A stretch of 64,000 nt of DNA from Billgrantia tianxiuensis (lineage in GTDB: Bacteria; Pseudomonadota; Gammaproteobacteria; Pseudomonadales; Halomonadaceae). The notes under the pieces are model-generated. The model did not search any database and had not been told where the DNA came from. It saw only the letters and a list, made by a program, of their open reading frames with translations. Positions 36,183-46,000 of this stretch are shown here, piece by piece; positions within the stretch are counted from its first letter, which is position 1, and every line of letters starts with the position of its first letter. The DNA lies in the NCBI RefSeq assembly GCF_009834345.1, contig NZ_CP035042.1, positions 248,001-312,000 of the forward strand. Direction: 5' to 3'. Made by a program: the position numbers and the translations under genes.

Positions 36183-36196
36183 TTGTCTTGGGTCAA
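36183..36196. promoter_or_regulatory. FNR-type box, norEF side
   Basis: TTGTCTTGGGTCAA: one half GTCAA is intact and the other (TTGTC) has one change. Distance to the first norEF-unit gene is 87 bp. It is a moderate candidate. Confidence 0.5.
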
Positions 36197-36332
36197 TGCC
36201 GGACCGTTTCGGCTCGGAGGAGTGGTGGGGCGGGGTGTCGAGCTACCTCCCCGCTGTGGCCAGCTTGATCCTGACTTGCCTGACTCGGGATCAGATCCGC
36301 TCCTCTTGGCTACAGGCGAGAAAGTCGCTGAC

Positions 36333-36346
36333 TTGATTTGCATCAA
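36333..36346. promoter_or_regulatory. Perfect FNR box, hsp20 side
   Basis: TTGATTTGCATCAA is an exact TTGAT-N4-ATCAA consensus site. Its centre is about 106 bp upstream of the hsp20 start, and an Anr-type protein is encoded 1 kb away. It implies anaerobic induction of the small heat-shock protein. Confidence 0.75.
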
Positions 36347-36445
36347 CTCGCCTGGGCCGGATCCGTCCTAGCTTTCTCAATGGCAAGCATGCACATGAGT
36401 CCGACCGCTACACGGCGTTTGGATTCGCCAACAGGAGCCAGTGCC

Positions 36446-36949
36446 ATGTCCAAGAAGAGCGTGAAGGAAATCAGACCCACCGTCAGTGAAGTGCCGTCAG
36501 AGACGCCTCGACAGGAAGCGAGCCCGTTTCGCGAGCTGGATCGCATGTTCGATCGTTTTCTCGAGCGAGGATGGGGACATCCGCTGCGCTGGGACCTGCC
36601 GGTTTTCGAGCGGCTTGCCGCCGGGAGCCGAATGCCCAAGGTCGATGTCGTCAACCGGGATGCGGAGGTCGTGATACGTGCCGAGCTTCCCGGTATGGCG
36701 CGTGAGGATCTGGATGTCTCGGTCACCGACAGCACCGTGACGATCAAGGGAGAGAGCCACAAGGAGTCCAAGGAAGAAAGCGGGGAGTACTATCGCTGTG
36801 AAATCTCCCATGGCCGTGTGGAACGAACGGTTGCCCTGCCTTGCGAAGTCGATGCCGAAAAGGCCGAGGCCAGATTCAACAACGGGCTGCTGGAACTCAC
36901 GCTGCCGAAGGTCAAGGAAGTACCTCGGCGCAAGCTCGATATCAAGTGA
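36446..36949 (+). CDS. Hsp20/alpha-crystallin family small heat-shock protein
   Basis: A 167-residue small chaperone. The N-terminal 55 residues are variable (FRELDRMFDRFLERGWG), followed by the alpha-crystallin domain: PKVDVVNRDAEVVIRAELPG, REDLDVSVTDSTVTIKGE and FNNGLLELTLPK, the last with the A/G-x-L-like motif. Start at 36446 with AGGAG 8 bases away; the ORF upstream is unlikely. A perfect FNR box lies upstream, so it may protect proteins during the shift to anaerobic or nitrosative conditions, as seen for some Pseudomonas Anr-controlled stress genes. Confidence 0.92.
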   Translation: MSKKSVKEIRPTVSEVPSETPRQEASPFRELDRMFDRFLERGWGHPLRWDLPVFERLAAGSRMPKVDVVNRDAEVVIRAELPGMAREDLDVSVTDSTVTIKGESHKESKEESGEYYRCEISHGRVERTVALPCEVDAEKAEARFNNGLLELTLPKVKEVPRRKLDIK

Positions 36950-36969
36950 TTTCCAGATGATGACGAGAC

Positions 36970-36994
36970 GGCGGGCCGAGATGCTCGGCTCGCC
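36970..36994 (+). terminator. Terminator hairpin after hsp20
   Basis: GGCGGGCCGAG / CTCGGCTCGCC with loop ATG, 11 bp including one G-U pair. It lies 20 bp after the hsp20 stop. The 160 bp that follow before anr hold no gene I can support. Confidence 0.6.
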
Positions 36995-37155
36995 TATTGA
37001 CTACACAGAAGGTGGGCATGAAAGCATGGGTTTCCCCATACCCTGGACAAGGAACTGGCCAGCCTGAGTGCCGAGGAGATTCGCGCGCATCTGCCCGGGC
37101 GACTGCATGAGCCAAAAACCTGCCGGCTGGGAGTGTGGCTCGTTGGCCGATTGCC

Positions 37156-37926
37156 TCAGCGCTGCTTTCTGCTGTGGAACGGTGTGCTCATGCCGTCGGT
37201 GAGTTCCTGTAGCGCGCTCAAATCCAGCAGTTCGACTTCCTTGCCGGTGACCTTGAGCAGGCCCTGGTCGATGAAGCGCCGAAACGTTCGGCTCGTCGTT
37301 TCCGGAGCGAGCCCGAGGTAGTTGCCCAGGTCGAGACGGGACATGGGCAAACGGAATCGCGTTCGCGACAGGCCGCGTCGACCGAAGCGCTGGCTCAGGT
37401 TGATCAGCATGATGGCCAGGCGCTGCTCGGCAGTTCGCCGCGACACCACTTGTAATAGTTCATGCTCACAAAATATCTCCTTGCTCATGACCCTCAGCAG
37501 CTGGTGCTGCAGCCCGGGAATTTTGCGTGAAAGGGCTTCCAATTGAGAGAAAGGAATTCTACATACGCTGGTGGTTTCCAGCGCCTCGATGGTGGTGGGA
37601 TGGCTCCCGCTGCCGATGGCATCCAGCCCGACCAGCTCGCCCGGCAGGTGGAAAGCAATGACCTGGCTCTCTCCATCGTGGCCCATCAGGCTGCTCTTGA
37701 GGCAGCCGCTGAGCACGGCATAGATGGCGCTGAATGGCTGGCCCGGACGGCACAGCTTCTCACTCTTCCTCAGGGGACGGTTACGCTCGACGATACGATC
37801 CAGCTCGTCGGTATCCTTACGGTCCAGCGCAACCGGCAAGCAGAGTTCGCGCAGGCTGCAGGAGCTGCACGCCTTGCGAATTTCATGGAGTCGAATCAAT
37901 TGGCTAGCGTTGCTGCCCTCCCCCAT
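37156..37926 (-). CDS. anr: FNR/Anr-type oxygen-sensing regulator
   Basis: A 256-residue Crp/Fnr-family activator. The 4Fe-4S cysteines C20, C23, C29 (CSSCSLRELC) and C122 (TSVC) fall at the same numbers as in E. coli FNR, so it should sense O2 directly; a cysteine-free Dnr/NNR-type NO sensor is therefore not this gene. The helix-turn-helix (LDLGNYLGLAPETTSRTFRRF) has E-x-x-S-R, the contacts for TTGAT. It is likely the regulator of the FNR boxes across this window. The TTGAC boxes of nir/nor may instead be read by a Dnr protein encoded elsewhere. Confidence 0.94.
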   Translation of the reverse strand: MGEGSNASQLIRLHEIRKACSSCSLRELCLPVALDRKDTDELDRIVERNRPLRKSEKLCRPGQPFSAIYAVLSGCLKSSLMGHDGESQVIAFHLPGELVGLDAIGSGSHPTTIEALETTSVCRIPFSQLEALSRKIPGLQHQLLRVMSKEIFCEHELLQVVSRRTAEQRLAIMLINLSQRFGRRGLSRTRFRLPMSRLDLGNYLGLAPETTSRTFRRFIDQGLLKVTGKEVELLDLSALQELTDGMSTPFHSRKQR

Positions 37927-38148
37927 GGCAACACCTCATGCCTCATATTTCCATTTACTAAGAATAATCAACTTGAGTGAAACGAAAAGGGTGAGAGAGG
38001 CATATCCACCCTTGGTCTTATCATTGTCGTACTTCGCCTGAAATATCCGTCATGGTGGGTCAAGAGTTACTGCGATAGCTAAAGTTTGCGCTCAGCCTGC
38101 CGATAACTTTTCCCACATAAAACTCAAACGATATAGAAAAGTGGTGCA

Positions 38149-39915
38149 ATGGACGCCGTACGACAGGGAATCGCCGGCCGCCTTTCGCAGGCAGCCGGCA
38201 GCGAAACCGTCGGCAGGGAACGCAGGGTTACCCGCCATTACTTCAACCCCGCTTGGCTGGCCTTGGCGTGGCCGGCTCTGCTTCTGGCGCAGGACGTGAC
38301 GCCGGACGAGGCGCTGCGCCGTCAGCAGGAGCGAGAGCAGGCCATCCAGGAGCGCGAACTCCCCCAGGCAGACGTTCGCCTGTCGGTTCCCGTGGAGGAG
38401 CTCGATCGATTACCGGAGCAGGAAGCGCCCTGTTTCGTCATCGACGAGCTCGCCTTGCAAGGCGAGGAAGCGCAGCGCTTTGCCTGGGTGCTGGATGCCA
38501 CCGCGGGAGAGCGGGGCGAGGACTCGCCCATCGGGCGGTGCCTGGGTACCGAAGGCATCAACCTGGTCATGAAGCGGGCCCAGAACGCCATGATCGAGCG
38601 TGGCTTCATCACCAGCCGAGTCCTGCTGGAAGCCCAGGACCTCAGCGACGGGACGCTCACCCTCAGTCTCTTGCCCGGGCGCATCGCCGCCATTCGCGTT
38701 ACCGACCCCAGCCGCTTCCATGCCTCGCTGCGCAATGCCATGCCCGCCCGGCCGGGCGATGTGCTCAACCTGCGTGACATCGAGCAAGCGTTGGAAAACT
38801 TCCAGCGGCTGCCCTCCGTCGAGGCCGATATCCAGATAGCGCCGGCAGAAGAGCCGGGTGCCAGCGACCTCGTCATCGACTACCAGCAGGACTGGCGCCT
38901 GCGCTCCTCATGGTCGGCCGACGATAGTGGCAGCGACGCCACGGGCCAGTACATGGGCGGAGTCGGCATCTCCTTCGACAACCCCCTGGGCATCAACGAC
39001 CTCTTCCACATCCATCTGGGGCGGGACCTTGGCGGCGGCGCGGCCGGGCCGCGGGGCAGCCGTAGCCACAGCCTGCACTACTCGGTGCCTTGGGGCTATT
39101 GGAGCCTGGCGCTCGACTACAGCGACCACGAGTACTACCAGACCATCGCCGGTGCCTTTCAGGAATACGTTTACAGCGGCACCAGCCAGCAGATCGGGGC
39201 GACCCTGTCGCGCCTGGTCTATCGCGATGCCACCCGCAAGACCACGGTGTCGCTGGGTGGCTTCCAGCGCCGCTCGCGCAACTACATCGACGACATCGAG
39301 ATCGAGATCCAGCGTCGGGTGGTGGGCGGCTGGGAGGCCGGCATCGAGCACCGCGAGTACATCGGCCGCGCCACCCTCGACCTCGGTACCGCCTACAAGC
39401 GTGGCACCGGCGCCTTCGGCACCCTGGCGGCGCCCGAGGAGGCGTTCGGCGAAGGCACCTCGCGTTTCCAACTCGTTTCCACCCATGCCGGGCTCACGCT
39501 GCCCTTCCAGGTGGGCAGCCAGGCGCTGGAGTACCGCGGCCGCTGGCGCATGCAGAACAACCTGACGCCGCTCACCCCGCTCGACCGCTTCTCCATCGGC
39601 AGCCGCTACACGGTGCGCGGCTTCAACGAAGCGAGCCTGGCGGCGGAGCGGGGCTGGCTGATACGCAACGACCTCGGGCTGGCGCTGGGGGACAGTGGCC
39701 AAACGCTCTATGCGGGGCTCGACTACGGCCGGGTGAGCGGTCCCAGCAGCGAGTGGCTGCTCGGTAACGAGCTTGCCGGCGCCACGCTGGGCCTGCGCGG
39801 CTCGCTGCTGGACCATGTGAGCTACGACGCCTTCATTGCCACGCCGGTGATGAAACCCGATGGCTTTCGTACCGACCATCGCGTCGCCGGCTTCAGCTTC
39901 TACCTCTCGTTCTGA
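38149..39915 (+). CDS. Two-partner secretion outer-membrane transporter TpsB (ShlB/FhaC/CdiB family)
   Basis: A 588-residue Omp85-superfamily transporter that exports its TpsA partner. A late hydrophobic signal (WLALAWPALLLAQ, around residues 36-48) follows an unusual 30-residue leader. A POTRA_2 ShlB-type domain begins at CFVIDELALQG (about residue 97) with the family's disulfide partner GRCLG; POTRA 2 then leads to a 16-strand barrel with SRYTVRGFNE, the VRGY/F lid motif, and a terminal phenylalanine. It lies 89 bp upstream of tpsA. The system is CDI-like because of the toxin-type TpsA tail. Confidence 0.92.
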   Translation: MDAVRQGIAGRLSQAAGSETVGRERRVTRHYFNPAWLALAWPALLLAQDVTPDEALRRQQEREQAIQERELPQADVRLSVPVEELDRLPEQEAPCFVIDELALQGEEAQRFAWVLDATAGERGEDSPIGRCLGTEGINLVMKRAQNAMIERGFITSRVLLEAQDLSDGTLTLSLLPGRIAAIRVTDPSRFHASLRNAMPARPGDVLNLRDIEQALENFQRLPSVEADIQIAPAEEPGASDLVIDYQQDWRLRSSWSADDSGSDATGQYMGGVGISFDNPLGINDLFHIHLGRDLGGGAAGPRGSRSHSLHYSVPWGYWSLALDYSDHEYYQTIAGAFQEYVYSGTSQQIGATLSRLVYRDATRKTTVSLGGFQRRSRNYIDDIEIEIQRRVVGGWEAGIEHREYIGRATLDLGTAYKRGTGAFGTLAAPEEAFGEGTSRFQLVSTHAGLTLPFQVGSQALEYRGRWRMQNNLTPLTPLDRFSIGSRYTVRGFNEASLAAERGWLIRNDLGLALGDSGQTLYAGLDYGRVSGPSSEWLLGNELAGATLGLRGSLLDHVSYDAFIATPVMKPDGFRTDHRVAGFSFYLSF

Positions 39916-39931
39916 ACTGAATCGCTAAAGC

Positions 39932-39987
39932 TTTCGGCGTCACGGCCGAAAAAGAAAAAGTTGACATAAGCAAAAACTGACATAAGC
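39932..39987. promoter_or_regulatory. tpsA leader: inverted repeat and TGACATAAGC direct repeat
   Basis: TTTCGGC/GCCGAAA (39932-39951) is followed by two copies of TGACATAAGC 16 bp apart (39962 and 39978). The same layout is visible in degraded form upstream of the decayed tpsA start at 54273. Confidence 0.45.
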
Positions 39988-40004
39988 CAAGCAGGGACGC
40001 TCTT

Positions 40005-43000
40005 ATGAATCGGCAGTGCTACCGCCTCGTTTTCAGTCAGGCCAAGGGCCAGCTCGTCGCCACCTCGGAACTGGCCATGGCCTCCGGCAAGTCGCCGGCG
40101 GAAGGCGGCCGGGCCGGGCGCCGCCGCGCGCGGCGCCAACCGGCCATTGCCGCTACGCTCGCGGCCCTGCTGCTCGGCAGCCCGGTGGCCCAGGCCGGCA
40201 TTGCCAGCGACCCCAACGCCCCCGGCAATCAGCGCCCCACCGTGCTGGAAACCGCCAACGGCGTGCCCCAGGTCAACATCCAGACCCCCAGCGCCGCCGG
40301 TGTCTCACGCAACAGCTACCGCCAGTTCGACGTCTCTTCCAAGGGCGCGATCCTCAATAACTCGCGCCGCAACACCCAGACCCAGCTGAGCGGCTGGGTG
40401 CAGGGCAACCCCAACCTCACCAACGGCGAAGCCCGGGTCATCCTCAACGAAGTCAACTCGCGCCACCCCAGCCAGCTGCGCGGCTACCTGGAAGTGGCCG
40501 GCTCGCGGGCCGAAGTGGTCATCGCCAACCCGGCGGGCATCGACGTCAATGGCGCCGGCTTCATCAACGCCAGCCGCGCCACCCTCACCACCGGCACCCC
40601 CGAACTGCGCAACGGCGAGCTGACCGGCTACCGCGTGCAGCAGGGCACGGTGACCATTTCCGGCGCCGGGCTGGACGCCAGCGGCACCGACTACACCGCG
40701 ATCCTGGCGCGCGCCGTCGAGGTCCAGGGCGGCGTGTGGGCCAACGACCTCGACGTGGTGGCCGGGGCCAACCGCATCGGCACCGACGGCCAGGTGATCG
40801 AACGCCTCACCCCCCAGGGCGACGCGCCGCAGGTCGCCATCGACGTCGCCCATCTCGGCGGCATGTACGCCGGCAAGATCACCCTGGTCGCCACCGAAGC
40901 CGGCGTCGGGGTCAACAACGCCGGCAGCCTCACGGCCACCCAGGCCGGCGGCGTGGGCGACGTGGTCCTCACCGCCGACGGGCGTATCGTCAACCGTGGC
41001 GCGATCACCGCCGAAGGCGACATCCAGCTCACCAGCCAGACGCGCATCGACAACCTCGGCACCGGTGCCCTCCTGGCCCAGGGCGACCTGACCCTCAGCG
41101 CCAGCGGGGCACAAGGCAGCATTCGCAACGCCAGCGGCGCCACCCTGGCCGCCGGCGTCGACGCCAACACCCTGACCCTCGGCGACAACGGCCAGCTCAC
41201 CTTGAGCGCAAGCCGAACCATTGCCGCCCAAGGCCAACACCTGGCCGGCGCCGGCTTCCTGGCCGAAGCTGATACCGTCTCGCTGGCCGACAGCGAGACC
41301 CAGGCCCGCGATATCGCCGTCACCGCCCGCCGCGGCGATATCAATGCCAGCGGCGCCACGCTCACCGCCCGCGACACCCTCACCGCCAGCGCCGGGGCCA
41401 CGCTGCGCACCGACGACGCCAGCGTGCAGGCCGAGCGGCTCGACCTCAGCGCCGCGGACATTTCCAACCGCGACGGCGAACTCATCCAGGCCGGCAACGA
41501 CACCCTGCACCTGGCCACCGGCACGCTGGACAACCGCGGCGGACGCGTGGCCGCCAACGCCGACATCGCCATCCGGGCCGATGAACTGGATAACGCCGCC
41601 GGTACCGTAAGAGCCGGTGGCACACTCGACGTCGAGTCCGAGACCCTCGACAACCGCCAAGGCCAGCTGGTCGCCGAGAACGACCTGCGTGTCAGCGCGG
41701 ATCAACTGACCAATACCCAGGGCCTGATGAGCGCGGTACAGGGCGCGCTCGACATTGCCGCCGACACCGTCGACAACACCCAAGGCCGCATCGAAGCCGC
41801 CGATGGCCTGCGCCTCGACGCGGCCGACAGCCTGACCAACACGGCCGGCGAAATCGTCCAACTGAGCGATGGGGCCGAACTCCAGATCGCCACTACGACC
41901 CTGCAGGGCAGTGATGGCTTGCTCCTCAGCCGGGGCGGGCTCACGCTGCAAGGCAGCGAGGTCGTACTCGACAGCGCCCGCACCCAGGCCCAGCGCATCG
42001 CCCTACAGGCCGACAGCCTCAGCCACCGTGAGGGAGAGCTACTGCACCTCGGCACGGAGGCTCCCCTGACCCTCGACGTGACCCAGGCGCTGGACAACAC
42101 TGCCGGCCTGATCGCCAGCAACGCCGACCTGAGGCTCCAGGCCGGCGAATTGAGCAACCGGGAGGGCACCGTTCAGGCGGCGGGGGATGCCCGGCTCACC
42201 CTGAATAGGCTGGATAACCTCGCCGGCGAGGTTGTTGCGGGCGACTCGCTGGAGCTCGACGTTCAGGATGAACTCGACAACAGCCAAGGCCAACTGGTGG
42301 CCGAGAGCGACCTGAGCGTTAGTGCCAATCGGTTGGATAACACTCAAGGTTTAATGGGGGCGGTGCAGGGCTCGCTCGAGGTTGCCGCCGACACCGTCGA
42401 CAACACCCAAGGCCGCATCGAGGCCGCCAACGGCCTGCGCCTCGACGTGGCCGACACCCTGACCAACGAAGCCGGCGAGATCGTCCAACTGAGTGACGGG
42501 GCCGAACTCCAAATCGACGCCACGACCCTGCACGGCAGCGACGGCCTGATGCTCAGCCAGGGGGCTCTCACCCTCGAGGGCCGCGAGGTCGTACTCGACG
42601 GCGCCCGCACCCAGGCCCAGCGCATCGTTCTGCAGGCCGATAGCCTGAGCCATCGCGGCGGCGAACTGCTCCACCTCGGCAGCGACAGCCCCTTGAGCCT
42701 CGACGTCACCCAGGCGCTGGATAACACCCAGGGTCTGATCGCCAGCAACGCCGACCTGACGCTGCGTACCGGCGAACTGATCAACCGGGAGGGTACCGTT
42801 CAGGCGGCGGGCGATGCCCTGCTTTCACTGAATGAGCTGGATAACCACGCCGGAGAAGTCGTCGCGGGTGGCACGCTGGAGCTCGACGTTCAGGATGAAC
42901 TCGACAACAGCCAAGGGCAGTTGGTCGCCGAGAACGACATTCGTCTCAACGCGGATCGGCTGAGCAATGCCCAGGGCCTGATCGGCGCGGTACAGGGGGC

Positions 43001-46000
43001 GCTCAATGCCAATGCCCAATCTCTCGACAACACCCAGGGCCGCATCGAAGCTGCCGATGGCCTGCGCCTCGACGTGGCCGACACCCTGACCAACGAAGCC
43101 GGCGAGATCGTCCAACTGAGTGACGGGGCTGAACTCCAAATCGACGCCACGACCCTGCACGGCAGCGACGGCCTGATGCTCAGCCAGGGCGGTCTGGTGC
43201 TGGCGGCAAGTGACATCGTGCTCGACAGCGCCCGCACCCAGGCCCAGCGCATCGCCCTGCAGGCGGCTAGCCTCCAACACCGCGGCGGCGAGCTGCTCCA
43301 CCTCGGCGGCGACGCTCCCCTGACCCTCGACGTGACCCAGGCGCTAGACAACAGCGCCGGCCTGATCGCCAGCAACGCCGACCTGACGCTGCGTACCGGC
43401 GAGCTGACCAACCGGGAGGGCACCGTTCAGGCCGCGGGCAATGCCTCGCTTTCCGTGAATGGACTGGATAACCACGCCGGGGAGATCGTCGCGGGCGACT
43501 CGCTGGAGCTCGACGTTCAGGATGAACTCGACAATAGCCAGGGCCAACTGCTGGCGGATGCCATTCATCTCACCGCAGGCACGCTGGTGAACCGTGAGGG
43601 ACTCGTCAGTGCCGCTCGCGATGGCTTGAGCATCGACTCGACGGCACTCGACAATACCCAGGGGCAGATGGAAGCGGTGGGCAATGTCGTGCTCACGGTG
43701 GAGGGGGCGCTGGCCAACCTGCGTGGCAGCATCATGCAGCTTGGCGCGGGCGAACTGCAGCTCTCCAGCGCAAGCCTGGCGAATACCAATGGCTTTGTCG
43801 CCGCGAATGGCGATCTTGCTCTGCAGGCCGGCAGCGTGGCCAACCGTGGGGGCACATTGCAAGCGGCGGGTGATGCCTACGTGAACGCCGCATCGCTCGA
43901 CAACCGCCAGGGTGAACTGCTCTCCGGCGGTGCGCTGGGCGTGACGGTCGAGGGCCAGGTCGACAACGCCCAGGGCCAGCTGCTGGCCCAGCGCTCGTTC
44001 GACCTGCAAGCGGCGAGCCTCACCAATACGCAGGGCGCGATCGGCACGGTGGAGGACGATCTCACCCTCACCCTCGGCGGCACGCTCGACAACGCCAATG
44101 GCTCGCTGGAGGCAGGTGACGAGCTTCACATTCGCGGCCGGGAGCTGAACAACCAGGGCGGCACCCTGCTCGGCGAGCGCGTCACGCTGAATACCGCCGG
44201 GCGGCGGCTGGACAATACCGCGGGCCAGATCGCCGCCCGCGACGTCCTGACCATCGTCAGCGGCGTGCTGGACAACACCGGCGGCACGCTGCGCTCCGGC
44301 GGTGACCTTGCCCTCGATACCCAGGGCCGTAACCTGCTCAATCTCGACAACGCCGGGAGCGGTGGCATCCTGGCCAACGGCGCCCTGGTCCTGCGCAGCG
44401 GCCAGCTCGACAACAGCGGCGGCCTGATCGGCGTCGGGGCACTGGAGATCGAGGCGACAGGCGTCACCAACCGCAACGGCACCCTGTTCAGCCGGGGCGA
44501 GCTGACCCTGGCGGCCACCGACCTCGACAACCGCAGCGGCGAACTCCTGGCGCTGGGCGACCTGCGCCTCGCCCTAGCTGATGCGCTGCGCAACCAGGGC
44601 GGCCTGGTGCGCTCCCTGGGCCTACTCGACATCGCCGCCCGACGCCTGCTCAACGGCACCACGCTGGGCGACGAGCAAGGGCTCGAAGGGCGCAACGTGA
44701 GCATCGTCGCCGACGAGATCCACAACCGGCAGGGTGCGATGCGTGCCGACGAACGGCTCGACCTCGACTCGGCCAACGGCATCGACAACCGCGATGGTCT
44801 GCTCTCCTCGCGGCACACCCTCGCCGTGCGGGCCGACGACCTCGACAACCAGGGCGGCACCCTGATCGCCAACCAGCGCCTGGCCCTGGCGCTGGCCCGC
44901 CTGCTCGGCAACGGCCGGCTGCTGTCGCTGGGCGACCTGGCGCTGCAGCTCGCCAGCGACTTCACCCTGAACCAGGGCGCCGAACTCAAGGCGGCCGGCG
45001 ACCTGCAGCTGGCCACCACCGGTGCCCTGACCAATCGCGGCACCCTGCAGGCCGGCGCCACCTTGGAACTTGAAGCCAGCACCCTCGTCAACGCCGCCAC
45101 TGGCGAGCTCTCGGGCGCGACCACCCGGCTCCAGGCCGGCCTGCTCACCAACCGCGGGCTGATCGACGGCGTGACCACTCGCATCGACGCCACCACCCTC
45201 GACAACCTCGGCACCGGACGCATCTACGGCGACCGGCTCGGCATCCAGGCCACCACCCTGACCAACCAGCGTGCGGGCGGCATTTCCCCGGTCATCGCCG
45301 CCCGCGAACGGCTCGATCTCGGCGTACGTAACCTGACCAACCGCGACGAAGCGCTAATCTTCAGCGCCGGCGACATGGCCATCGCGGGCAGGCTCAACGC
45401 CGCCGGCAATGCCACCGGCCAGGCGCGCCGCATCGACAATAACAGCGCCACCATCGAATCGCTGGGCGATATGAGTATTGCTGCGGAGGCGATAAACAAT
45501 ACCAATGAGTATTTCGAGACAAGACTCGAGTTGGTGGGGGCGGGCCGAGGCAGGTGACTTATCTGAAGCCTTCTGGATGGTCAGATAAAAGGCCTCTAGA
45601 CGAATTTTATGCAACTACGGGTTGTCATAGGCGTTCAAGGAGTTGTGTTCTCGCTTATGTTCATGAAGCTACCGGCCAAGAGGTGATGCATTGGTGGGAG
45701 TACGAGCTGGAACGCATTGAGTATACGAGTAGAGTAATAGCCTCTTTGCCGGGAGAAATACTGTCTGGTGGTAATCTAGCAATCTCAGGTGGTTCACTCG
45801 TCAATGATAAAAGTAAGGTGCTGTCAGGAGGGGTGCTTGCGACTTATTTGACTAGCCTTAATAACGTCGAGGCACTTGGAGAGCGAAGGGTACAGGAGTC
45901 AGGAAAGGTTAGGTGGAGCTACTGGGAGCAATTTCATCAAGAAAATAATACTGGCGATATAACTCGCTATTGGACTGAGTGGGAAAACTATAGCGGCGGC

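Larger units (their letters stand above)
36097..36445. promoter_or_regulatory. Divergent region between norEF and hsp20
   Basis: This 349-bp gap contains no supported gene. It carries two FNR-type boxes (36183-36196 and 36333-36346, separate entries), each better placed for one of the two divergent units. Confidence 0.6.

Noticed and set aside
37010..37155. Short plus-strand frame after hsp20 (LDKELASLSAEEIRAHL)
   Set aside because: It looks protein-like for about 30 codons but has no start, runs into the anr 3' end and matches nothing; possibly a remnant, not supported.
40305..41951. Long minus-strand frame opposite tpsA
   Set aside because: It mirrors the repeats of the TpsA shaft and has no start context; an antisense shadow.
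41625..43508. Repeats as a CRISPR array
   Set aside because: Units are over 600 bp, in frame and protein-coding, without short spacers.
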